Positions 56,943 to 64,000 of a DNA stretch of 64,000 nucleotides are shown piece by piece. The notes under the pieces were generated by a model. The model did not search any database. It worked only from the letters and a program-made list of their open reading frames with translations, and was not told the origin of the DNA. Both the position numbers and the translations under genes were made by a program. Within the stretch, counting starts at the first letter, position 1. Each line of letters begins with the position of its first letter. Source of the DNA: Abyssibius alkaniclasticus (GTDB lineage: Bacteria > Pseudomonadota > Alphaproteobacteria > Rhodobacterales > Rhodobacteraceae); contig NZ_CP095732.1 in the NCBI RefSeq assembly GCF_020447305.1, positions 1,520,501-1,584,500 of the forward strand. Reading direction: 5' to 3'.

Positions 56943-58745
56943 CTACTCCCGTTCTATCCGGTAAAGGGCAAAGGGCAGGGGCACAAATTCGACCGGCAGG
57001 TTCAGATCGTTGAGCATTTTCTGCGAGACATGCCGCGCCGGGGCAAAGACCAGATGCCGCGCATCGGGTGTAGCCCCGGCAATCTGGCGGGCGAAAGACA
57101 GCGTGAGCGCCGCTTCGGGCGATTTAAGCCAGTCCAGATCGGGGCGATAGATCAGCCACAGGTGCTGGCCATCGACCGTGCCCAGATACTGCTTGCCTGC
57201 ATCCACTTGCGCCGGGTCCAGCGGGGCGCTGGTGGCCATGTGGAACAGCACCGCGCCAAGCGCTTCATAGCTTGGCAGGTCTTTACCGGTCAGAATATTG
57301 TCCAGATCAACCGGTTCGCCAAGCGTGCAATAGGTAAACGCGCCGCCCAGGCCTTCGGCCCTGTTCTTGACGGCCTTTTCGCCGGTCACGATCAACTCGC
57401 CATCTTTGATGGTTTTGCTGATCTTGTCATATTCATGGCCGAGCAAGTTTTCGATTTTTTCAACCTGCCCGGTCAGCTTGTCGGCTTTTTGCAGTTTGGA
57501 CCAATTCAGCTTTTCGCGCAAAAGCTCGGTTTTCTGGGTGCCGGTGAAGTCATAGCCGTTGATCACCCGCCGCACCCGCTCGGCGGTCAGCCGGTCGGCA
57601 TAATCCTCCATTTCAACAAGGATGAATTTGCGACTGCCGCCATCGCGCCTGTTGGCCTCAAGAACGGCATGGGCTGTGGTGCCGGATCCGGCGAAGGAGT
57701 CTAGGATAATTCCGTTGGGCGGCGCTCCAAGTTCAACCACTCTATCAATCAGCCTACTGGGCTTGGGCGTTCCAAAAATCTCACTCCCAGCCTCGGAAAA
57801 TAATTCCAAAATCTGCCGTTTTGCTTCCTGCGTGTGGCCCACCTCCGACCAGTGCCAAATTGTTTGTGCCACACGGCCATGTCTGACCTCAGACAGAAAA
57901 ATTTTTGGCGCTGGCACATTGTTGCCATCTTGCCCCCACCAAATTCGGCCATCGCCGTCTAATTCACGAAGTTTATCTTCTGAAACTCGCCAGTAAGACC
58001 CCGGTGGTGGCCCATCAATAACTCTGCCTCCGGGGCAAGTAATTCTATAAGTCCCTTTGCTATAGAAATTCCTAGCTGCAAGATTATTTGGCCGCCATCG
58101 GCCCCTAGAATCGTTGTCTAGATTTTTATATGCATCATCTTGGCTTTCAGTCCGCGCGAGCAGATTTGGCTTCCACGCATTAATGTTTTTTGCATAGACT
58201 AAAATATAGTCGTGGTCTGACGAAAAGTATTGGACTGTTGCTTTCGGGGCGTAGTTCTTGTGCCAGATAACGGTATCAACAAAATTCGTGCTTCCAAATA
58301 TTTCATCCAGCATCAACTTCGCCCGATGCACTTCATTGTCATCCAGCGTCATCCAGAAACTGCCGGTTTCCGCCAGCAACTCATACAACAACCGCAGCCG
58401 GGGCCACATCATCGCGCACCATTTGTCGTGGCGTAGCCCGTCCTCGATCCCGATCGGGTTGGCGTCCAGCCATTCCCTGATCATCGGGGCGTTGACATTG
58501 TCGTTATAGGCCCAGCCTTCATTGCCGGTGTTATAGGGCGGGTCGATGAAAATGCAGTCGACCTTGCCCGCATACATGGGCAGTAGCGCCTTGAGCGCGT
58601 GCAGGTTGTCGCCCTGCACGATCAGGTTGCCATCCAACGCGACCGGGCCAATGCCCTTTTCGGCCTGGGGCACAAGCGGGCGGAAGGGCACGGCAAGGTG
58701 GTGGTTATAGACAAATTCCTTGCCCTTGAAATTCAACTCGGTCAT
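56943..58745 (-). CDS. mod: Type III DNA methyltransferase (adenine N6), specificity subunit
   Basis: 600 residues, beta-class order: DPPY motif (IDPPYNTGN, residues 67-75) first, then target recognition domain (about 150-340), then the SAM-binding FAGSGT (351-356). It marks host sites and gives the complex its specificity. The DNA coding for the recognition domain (about 57730-58300) is visibly AT-richer than the rest of the gene (for example 25 G/C in 58081-58140), which suggests it was swapped in. It lies upstream of res and downstream of the integrase-type gene. Confidence 0.93.
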   Translation of the reverse strand: MTELNFKGKEFVYNHHLAVPFRPLVPQAEKGIGPVALDGNLIVQGDNLHALKALLPMYAGKVDCIFIDPPYNTGNEGWAYNDNVNAPMIREWLDANPIGIEDGLRHDKWCAMMWPRLRLLYELLAETGSFWMTLDDNEVHRAKLMLDEIFGSTNFVDTVIWHKNYAPKATVQYFSSDHDYILVYAKNINAWKPNLLARTESQDDAYKNLDNDSRGRWRPNNLAARNFYSKGTYRITCPGGRVIDGPPPGSYWRVSEDKLRELDGDGRIWWGQDGNNVPAPKIFLSEVRHGRVAQTIWHWSEVGHTQEAKRQILELFSEAGSEIFGTPKPSRLIDRVVELGAPPNGIILDSFAGSGTTAHAVLEANRRDGGSRKFILVEMEDYADRLTAERVRRVINGYDFTGTQKTELLREKLNWSKLQKADKLTGQVEKIENLLGHEYDKISKTIKDGELIVTGEKAVKNRAEGLGGAFTYCTLGEPVDLDNILTGKDLPSYEALGAVLFHMATSAPLDPAQVDAGKQYLGTVDGQHLWLIYRPDLDWLKSPEAALTLSFARQIAGATPDARHLVFAPARHVSQKMLNDLNLPVEFVPLPFALYRIERE

Positions 58746-58827
58746 CAGCCCGCCCCCAAATACGCTTTGCCCCTATAGACCAGATAGCCGCCGCCAAGGG
58801 CAATAGGCTTGCCACTGCCGCCGCCCG

Positions 58828-60480
58828 CTATCTGGCCTGTAATGTGGCATCCGTTTCCCCAATAAAGACATAACGTTCCTTCGCAGCTTGCAACTGCTTG
58901 GCGGTCTTGTCCGGGTTTTTGGCAAGTTCGGCGCGCATACGCTTGGCCAAATCCGCAAGGGTTGCGGGCAAATCGTCAAACCCGACGCCCATAAGCGCGC
59001 CCAGCGTAATGCTGGTGCCAAGGACATTGCGAAAGAGCATGTTGATATGATCTTCGCGCTGCACGGCCTTGAGCGGGTTCGGGTCGGCGCCGCTGCGCAT
59101 TTCGGCCAGGTCGTCATTCATGGCCTCGCAAGCGGCATCCCAAAGCGGATGATCGGGCCAGCGCGCGCGGTTGCTATCGCCCGGCACGGGTTGTGTATAG
59201 CGGATGACTTGCCCCGATTGGCGGCACAAATCGCCAAAGCGGTCAAAGAATTGCGCCCAAGTGCGAATGCCCCATGTGTCTTTAAGCAGGTCTTTGCCTG
59301 CCCGAAATTCCACACGGATAACGCGGTTTGCATCGGCTTGTGCGGGGTCGGGCGAAAGTAGCGTTCTGTCAGGCCCGATTTGGGCAAGCGTATGGTTCCA
59401 GATACCCCACCAATAGGATTTTGAATGCGCTATGACCTCGGCCCGCTTGTCATAGACAATCGCCTGCCGGTTGCGGCTGCTGCCAATGGTAACAGATGTT
59501 GTGCGGCCCGACTTGCCGTTCACAGATTTTTCGGTATCGGTTACATGGTCACGCCGCCCGGCTGCGCTGTGCATGACAAATTGGTCGGGTATCAGCACAA
59601 AGCCCGGTGCAAGCAGGTCCACGCAAAAATCGGCGCGTGATATGCTGATATCGTCGGGGCCATGCTGGATGCCTATGCGCCGCCGCCCGGTCTTGCTGTC
59701 GGGCAGTTCCAAATGCCGCGCCGTGACCCAATCCCAACGCAAGGTTCTGATCTCGCCCAAGCGACAGCCCGTAAACAGCAAGAGCAGAATCGCTGACACG
59801 GCGTGAACGGTTTCCGTGCCGTCCTCCAGCGCTTGGCCCAGGACCTCGCCCAAACGGGCTTGTTCGGCTTCTGAGAGGTAACGCTTCTTTTCTTCCTCGC
59901 GGAATTTCTTGATCCGCCGCACGGGGTTGGAGCCTTCGGCGCGCAAACCCCAATCCTCGGCAAGGTTGAACATCCTGGAGGCAAGGCTCAGCATCCGGTT
60001 GGCCTGATAGGGCGTATCGCGCAGGCTGTGGTGCAGTGCCACGATATCGGCGCGGGTCACATCGGCAATATGAAACAGCCCTATCTGCGGCTTGATCAAG
60101 CGCGCGGCAATGCTGGCATAGTCGCGCGCGGTCGAGGGTTTGACGTGATGCGCGGCGTAGTCATTCAGGAACCTGTCAATCAGGCTGGCCACGGTCGGGG
60201 CGGTGCTGCGTTCTTTCTTGTCTCCAGACGGGTCGCCACCTTGGGCAATCTCGCCCAAGAGCTTGCGCGCCTGCTTGCGGGCTTCATCCGAGGTCAACAC
60301 GCCGTGTTGGGCGATTGTAATGCGCTTGGTGCGCCGCCCGACACGGTATTGCACAAGGTATGTTTTGCGTCCCGACGGGAACACCCGAACGCCAAATCCG
60401 GCAACCTCGCTATCCCACACAAAATACTCATTTGCGCGGCTTTCCAATGCTTCAACATTTCTCTTGGTTAGCTTGAACAT
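58828..60480 (-). CDS. Chimeric tyrosine integrase (truncated) fused to Rep-like domain
   Basis: 550 residues in one frame. Residues 1-90 are the DUF4102-type N-terminal domain (VWDSEVAGFGVRVFPSGRKTYLVQYR), 95-195 the core-binding domain, and from 205 the catalytic domain with the first arginine R240 (TGCRLGEIRTLRW) and lysine K263 (SKTG). Homology then stops near residue 270: no HxxR, second histidine or tyrosine nucleophile follows. The rest (ISRADFCVDLLAPGF, AIVYDKRAEVI, RVEFRAGKDL) resembles plasmid/phage replication initiators. It is probably inactive as a recombinase. An in-frame deletion joining two genes is the simplest reading; an assembly artefact is possible. Confidence 0.75.
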   Translation of the reverse strand: MFKLTKRNVEALESRANEYFVWDSEVAGFGVRVFPSGRKTYLVQYRVGRRTKRITIAQHGVLTSDEARKQARKLLGEIAQGGDPSGDKKERSTAPTVASLIDRFLNDYAAHHVKPSTARDYASIAARLIKPQIGLFHIADVTRADIVALHHSLRDTPYQANRMLSLASRMFNLAEDWGLRAEGSNPVRRIKKFREEEKKRYLSEAEQARLGEVLGQALEDGTETVHAVSAILLLLFTGCRLGEIRTLRWDWVTARHLELPDSKTGRRRIGIQHGPDDISISRADFCVDLLAPGFVLIPDQFVMHSAAGRRDHVTDTEKSVNGKSGRTTSVTIGSSRNRQAIVYDKRAEVIAHSKSYWWGIWNHTLAQIGPDRTLLSPDPAQADANRVIRVEFRAGKDLLKDTWGIRTWAQFFDRFGDLCRQSGQVIRYTQPVPGDSNRARWPDHPLWDAACEAMNDDLAEMRSGADPNPLKAVQREDHINMLFRNVLGTSITLGALMGVGFDDLPATLADLAKRMRAELAKNPDKTAKQLQAAKERYVFIGETDATLQAR

Positions 60481-60511
60481 ATCCAGAACACCCTCTCACC
60501 CAATTCCAAAT

Positions 60512-60536
60512 CCGGAAGCCATACGGAAGCACGGTG
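60512..60536 (+). repeat. Right inner repeat, candidate integrase arm site
   Basis: Matches 54201-54225 at 21 of 25 positions, same orientation, with CGGAAGCACGGTG fully conserved. It lies upstream of the integrase-type gene, 122 bp inside attR. Confidence 0.5.
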
Positions 60537-60658
60537 CAGCGGATTGGAGCGTTAAGCATGAGTCATCGGCGTGAAGCTCGTCAAGAATAATCGAGCAATA
60601 ACAATCATTTATGCAAGACAGGCGCGATGTGGCGAAATGCGGCGAAACAGCCTGAGAG

Positions 60659-60709
60659 TGATTTGTAATCAGTGGGTCGGGAGTTCGAGTCTCTCTGGGG
60701 GCACCATTT
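60659..60709 (+). repeat. Right attachment site (attR), tRNA-Thr 3' fragment
   Basis: Identical over 51 bp to 54090-54140. It lacks the tRNA 5' half and is not a gene. Confidence 0.92.
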
Positions 60710-60873
60710 TGGCGGGGCTTTTGTTTGCTGTGGGGTCGGGACGGTTCGGCTGGTTGCGTTGCGTGCCGCATTGGTGGGCATTTTTTGCGTTCGAGCCCGT
60801 TTCAGCCAGCATGACTTCAGGGTAGCATGACCGCTGGCAGCCTGCTGTTCAGATCGGTCAGAATGCGGCCTTG

Positions 60874-61557
60874 CTAGTCATCAAAATAGTCCGGATTGTT
60901 TTCCTGTATGCTTTCGATTGTCGCATCCAGCCGTGACAGATGGAGCATTCCCGCCGCGACGGCTTCCTCGGCCTTGCCCGCGCCAACCGCGGCGGCAATG
61001 GCACGATGGTCGGCCAATAACTGCGGCATCCGGTCTTCCTTGGCGAGGCCGAGCATACAAAGCCTGTCGACATGGGCCTTTTCAAAGGCGATGACTTCGA
61101 AGGCGAAGTCGACCTTGGCAATCTTGCACAGGTTTTCATGAAACACATAATCGAGCTTGCCGAATTCCTCGTAGTTTCCGGCCTCGACAACCAGCGCCTG
61201 GTGGGCAAGGCTTGCCTCCAGCAGCGCGCCGTCAAGTGCGGTGGCATGTTTGGCCGCCCGGCGCAGCACTTCGGATTCAACGCTGGCGCGCACAAAGCGC
61301 GACTTGGTGATCTCGTGCGATGAGAACCGCTTCACCTCGGTCGCCTTTTGCGGGCGGATCATGAGCAGGTTCAGGTTTTCAAGCCTGCTGAACGCATCGC
61401 GCACGGGCTGGCGGGAAACGCCGAACTGCGCGGCGATATCCGCTTCGGATATTTTGTCGCCCGGCAGCAGTTCCAGCGTGACGATGGATTTGTGCAAATG
61501 GTCGAAGACAAGGTCGACACTGGTCCGGCGGTCGCGGGCCTGGGCAAGTGTTGGCAT
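60874..61557 (-). CDS. GntR-family regulator with FCD domain
   Basis: 227 residues: winged helix with ISEADIAAQFGVSRQPVRDAFSRLENLNLLMIRPQ (about residues 36-72) and a C-terminal all-helical FCD ligand domain (VHVF-type D/H residues in YVFHENLCKIAKVDF). A GGAGG site lies before the ATG. Such proteins often repress sugar-acid catabolism and are released by a uronate derivative. It is divergent from the SDR gene, and palindromic ACT-rich sites lie in the shared 465-bp region. Confidence 0.85.
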   Translation of the reverse strand: MPTLAQARDRRTSVDLVFDHLHKSIVTLELLPGDKISEADIAAQFGVSRQPVRDAFSRLENLNLLMIRPQKATEVKRFSSHEITKSRFVRASVESEVLRRAAKHATALDGALLEASLAHQALVVEAGNYEEFGKLDYVFHENLCKIAKVDFAFEVIAFEKAHVDRLCMLGLAKEDRMPQLLADHRAIAAAVGAGKAEEAVAAGMLHLSRLDATIESIQENNPDYFDD

Positions 61558-62022
61558 TGTTATATCCTCCGTTCGGGGCCAGAATCAGGGGCCCTGGCGC
61601 ACTTCATCCTGCGGGCCGTTGCGTTGGCGCAGCAGAATTTCATTCCGGGCTTCGCATGATGCGCGTGATACTGGCCCATGTTGCGGTCTCTTTCAATATT
61701 GCCATGCGGTTGCGGCAAGGCAACAGCGCGATGCAACTGGCATTTTGCAACTTTGCCTGCATGTCTGCGCGGCGCATCTGGCGCAATGTGTTTGTGCTGG
61801 AAATTCATGGTGTTCCTGGGCTGTGCCCGCATTGATATGCGAAACCTTACCAAAATCAATACTAGTATACCAGTCTGTCATACACTAGTATCCCGCACGG
61901 AGATAGGCGAATCGCATTTACCCCATTCGCAACCGTCCGCCAGGCATGAAAGCCGCGGCGCTGGGTGCCGGACAGGTCTGATGCCGGCAGCCGGACGCAT
62001 TGTATAATCGAGAGGACACAGA
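61558..62022. other. 465-bp intergenic region between gntR and the SDR gene
   Basis: No gene is supported here. The right part holds the candidate operators at 61861-61892. The stretch 61620-61800 has several imperfect hairpins and short frames, but none with a convincing start or homology. It is presumably a divergent promoter region. Confidence 0.45.
61861..61892. promoter_or_regulatory. Candidate operator for the GntR regulator
   Basis: ACTAGTATACCAGT is a 14-bp near-palindrome (ACT-N-GTATAC-N-AGT), and ACTAGTAT recurs 22 bp later at 61883. FCD-type GntR proteins commonly bind sites of the TNGTATACNA type. Position 130-160 bp before the SDR start is suitable for repression. Confidence 0.5.
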
Positions 62023-62766
62023 ATGAAACTCACCAACAAGACAGCAATCATCACGGGTGGCGGCCGCGATATTGGCCGTGCCTGCGCCTTGAAGCTGGCC
62101 AAGGAGGGTGCCGCGGTTGCGATCAACTATTTTTCCAGCAGCGAGGGTGCCGATAGCGCGGTTGCGGAAATTCAGGCCGCGGGTGGCAAGGCCTTTGCCT
62201 TGCAGGGCGATTTGAATACCCAGGCGGGGGTGGATGCGCTGGTCGGCAAAACCGTGGCCGAATTTGGCGGGATTGATGTGCTTGTGAACAACACGGGCGG
62301 GTTGATTGCCCGTAAAACCATTTCCGAAATGTCGCTGGAGCATTGGAATGCCGTGATGGACCTGAACCTGACCAGCACCTTTCTTATGGTCAAGGCCTGC
62401 ATTCCGCACCTCAAGCACGGCGCGATTGTGAACCTTGCCAGCCAGGCAGGGCGCGATGGTGGCGGCCCGGGTTCGGTGGCCTATGCCACCTCCAAAGGCG
62501 CCGTCATGACAATGACCCGCGGCCTTGCCAAAGAGCTTGGGCCGAATGTGCGGGTGAATGCGCTATGCCCCGGCATGATCGATACCGATTTTCACAATAT
62601 CCACACCGCCGATGCCGCGCGGCGCGGCTTTGAGGCATCGGCCCCGGTCAAACGCCAGGGCGTGCCGGAGGATGTTGCCAATCTGGTGCTGTTCTTGGCC
62701 TGCGATGACTCTGCCTTCATCACCGGTGCGAATGTCGATATCAACGGCGGTATGGTTTTCAGCTGA
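62023..62766 (+). CDS. Short-chain dehydrogenase/reductase, possibly uronate-derived ketone reductase
   Basis: 247 residues, classical SDR: NAD(P) motif TGGGRDIG near residue 11, NNTGG, catalytic Ser in NLASQAG, and Tyr-Lys in YATSKGA. The next genes code for KdgF-like and KdgK-like proteins, so it may reduce the linear product of unsaturated uronate (DEH) or act like KduD. FabG-type activity is the default alternative; sequence alone does not decide. Confidence 0.82.
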   Translation: MKLTNKTAIITGGGRDIGRACALKLAKEGAAVAINYFSSSEGADSAVAEIQAAGGKAFALQGDLNTQAGVDALVGKTVAEFGGIDVLVNNTGGLIARKTISEMSLEHWNAVMDLNLTSTFLMVKACIPHLKHGAIVNLASQAGRDGGGPGSVAYATSKGAVMTMTRGLAKELGPNVRVNALCPGMIDTDFHNIHTADAARRGFEASAPVKRQGVPEDVANLVLFLACDDSAFITGANVDINGGMVFS

Positions 62767-62860
62767 AAACGGCGCGGCCCGGGCGGTGCGAAATGCAGAT
62801 ACGCGCGCGCCCTGGCCGCAAATCGCACGCAAGGCGATGGGGCAGGCTTTTCGTGACGCG

Positions 62861-63172
62861 TTACAGGAAATCGTCCCGGCGGGGGGTGAAACAGTCTATC
62901 AACCGGCCGGGTTCGAGGCATATGCTGCCATGAACGGCGTTCGGCGGAATGACAAAACTGTCGCCCGGCCCGACTTCGCTGATGACACCATCTATGGAAA
63001 AGCGGAACCTGCCACTTTCGACATAGGTCGATTGAATATGAGGATGGCTATGCAACGCGCCTTCGGCATCTTTTGCGGTAAAGTTGAATGCCACCACCAT
63101 AAGCTGGGCGTGGTCGGCCAAAACCTGGCGCGATACGTTTTCGGCTGTCGCCACAATCGGGAAATCTGCCAT
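62861..63172 (-). CDS. kdgF: KdgF-like cupin (unsaturated uronate linearisation)
   Basis: 103 residues with the cupin metal motif H41-x-H43-x3-Q47 and H81, the PGD turn, and the characteristic ending LIDCFTPRRDDFL seen in KdgF. KdgF helps convert unsaturated uronates from pectin or alginate to linear ketosugars. The longer frame upstream is rejected; the start at MADFPIVATAENV fits the family length of about 110. It is divergent from the sugar kinase gene. Confidence 0.8.
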   Translation of the reverse strand: MADFPIVATAENVSRQVLADHAQLMVVAFNFTAKDAEGALHSHPHIQSTYVESGRFRFSIDGVISEVGPGDSFVIPPNAVHGSICLEPGRLIDCFTPRRDDFL

Positions 63173-63253
63173 AGGTCTGTGCTTTTGTCTGCTCCAATGG
63201 GTCCTGTCGGGCAGAATAGGGTGCCAGTCTAGCGAATGGAAGCGGGTTTGAAT

Positions 63254-64000
63254 ATGGTGAAGCAGAAAGCCTTGATGACAGGTCTGCCAGCAGGCAGGCT
63301 GCGCATTGTGTCGATTGGCGAATGCATGGTCGAGCTTGCCCCGGCGGCGACCCCCGGGCAGTTGAAGCAGGCCTTTGCAGGGGATACGTTCAACACGATC
63401 TACTATACCAAATTGCTGCGCCCGGACTGGCACGCGCGTTATCTCAGCCGTGTCGGGGCCGACCAGATTTCGGCGGATATGCTTGCGCAGATGGCGGCGC
63501 ATGGGCTTGATGTTTCGCATATCCGCAAAAGCGAAACGCGCACGGTGGGGCTTTACCTGATATCGCTTGCCAATGGCGAACGCAGTTTCGCCTATTGGCG
63601 CGGCCAGTCGGCTGCGCGGCAACTGGCCGAAGACCCGCAGCTGGTTGCCGCCGCCATTGCCGATGCCGATATCGTTTTCTTTTCCGGGATCACAATGGCG
63701 ATTCTGGAGCCTGATACCCGCGCCGGCTTTCTTGATGCCATTGCCAGGGCGCGCAAAGCAGGCAAAACCATTGCGTTCGACCCGAACATGCGCCCGCGCC
63801 TGTGGCGCGATGCCGATGAGATGCGCGAAACGATCATGCGCGCTGCGGCTGCAAGCGACATCGTGCTGCCTTCGTTTGACGAGGAATCGGCGCAGTTTGG
63901 CGATATCGGCCCGTCGGCAACCATTGCCCGATACCAGGCGGTCGGGGCGGCTTCGGTTGTTGTGAAGAACGGGCCGGGCGCGGTGTGCTATGCGCATTGC
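63254..64000 (+). CDS. kdgK: PfkB-family sugar kinase, probably 2-dehydro-3-deoxygluconokinase (3' truncated by window)
   Basis: The frame is open from an in-frame stop at 63230 to the window end, so about 249 residues are visible and the C-terminal DTxGAGD part is missing. RIVSIGECMVELAP, FAGDTFNTIYYTKLLRP and IAFDPNMRPRLW are typical of KdgK, which phosphorylates 2-keto-3-deoxygluconate. ATGs at 63236, 63254 and 63275 are all in frame; I picked the middle one, with GGAAG upstream. Context with KdgF supports the call. Confidence 0.83.
   Translation, partial: MVKQKALMTGLPAGRLRIVSIGECMVELAPAATPGQLKQAFAGDTFNTIYYTKLLRPDWHARYLSRVGADQISADMLAQMAAHGLDVSHIRKSETRTVGLYLISLANGERSFAYWRGQSAARQLAEDPQLVAAAIADADIVFFSGITMAILEPDTRAGFLDAIARARKAGKTIAFDPNMRPRLWRDADEMRETIMRAAAASDIVLPSFDEESAQFGDIGPSATIARYQAVGAASVVVKNGPGAVCYAHC

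Larger units (their letters stand above)
54090..60709. mobile_element. 6.6-kb integrative island in tRNA-Thr carrying a type III restriction-modification system
   Basis: Bounded by a perfect 51-bp direct repeat of the tRNA 3' part (54090-54140 and 60659-60709). Inside are a type III restriction gene, its methyltransferase, and a tyrosine-integrase-type gene at the right end, all on the minus strand. Similar 25-bp repeats lie just inside each boundary. The integrase is truncated and fused to a Rep-like domain, so the element is probably unable to excise by itself. Confidence 0.9.

Noticed and set aside
60659-60709. A second tRNA-Thr gene
   Set aside because: Only the 3' part from the anticodon arm to CCA is present; the acceptor 5' strand and D arm are missing. 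It is the right attachment site.
1-64000. CRISPR arrays, rRNA genes, insertion sequences
   Set aside because: No regularly spaced repeats, rRNA signatures or transposase genes with terminal repeats were found on reading through.

Overview
The window looks like a chromosomal segment of a GC-rich alphaproteobacterium of the Rhodobacteraceae (Roseobacter/Rhodobacter type). The clues are a TauR-controlled taurine cluster with xsc and soeABC, an FnrL-ccoNOQP-ccoGHIS block beside hemN with perfect FNR boxes, and dense, often 4-bp-overlapping operons. Nearly all calls rest on motifs and gene context read by eye; no database search was run.

Layout. 1-1487: end of an ADP-forming acyl-CoA synthetase and a CaiD-like enoyl-CoA hydratase. 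1537-3800: msrB, then a fatty-acid desaturase overlapping a PhnD-like protein. 3885-14207: a sulfonate (taurine) pathway. Aminotransferase and TauR are divergent, and xsc-ackA-soeA-soeB-soeC lies downstream of tauR. Sulfoacetaldehyde would be split into acetyl phosphate and sulfite; AckA makes ATP and acetate, and Soe oxidises sulfite to sulfate. Pairs of CTGGAC-type repeats stand at the same spacing and the same distance from the start codon in front of both the aminotransferase and xsc. 14356-22007: a polyamine operon (potFGHI-type ABC importer, ureohydrolase, gamma-glutamylputrescine synthetase and oxidase). 22105-24288: a DeoR regulator and gap. 24400-34405: hemN / fnrL / ccoNOQP / ccoGHIS, the microaerobic cbb3 oxidase and its assembly factors. 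34384-36915: a sulfotransferase and an orphan iron-type ABC permease.

36922-53527 is the most unusual part. It is a single minus-strand run of eight tightly packed genes: a RavA-like MoxR AAA+ ATPase, five proteins I do not recognise (two with membrane segments), a 2,815-residue membrane-anchored protein with kelch-like repeats and a C-terminal peptidoglycan-binding-like domain, and a last unknown protein. No von Willebrand A partner is visible. It reads as one dedicated envelope-associated machine and is my main candidate for an undescribed system.

54062-60709: tRNA-Thr(UGU) carries a 6.6-kb island bounded by a perfect 51-bp direct repeat of the tRNA 3' end. The island encodes a type III restriction-modification pair and an odd protein in which a tyrosine integrase is cut off after its first catalytic arginine and joined in frame to a Rep-like domain. 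60874-64000: a GntR regulator, a short-chain dehydrogenase, a KdgF-type cupin and the start of a KdgK-type sugar kinase, fitting catabolism of unsaturated uronates.
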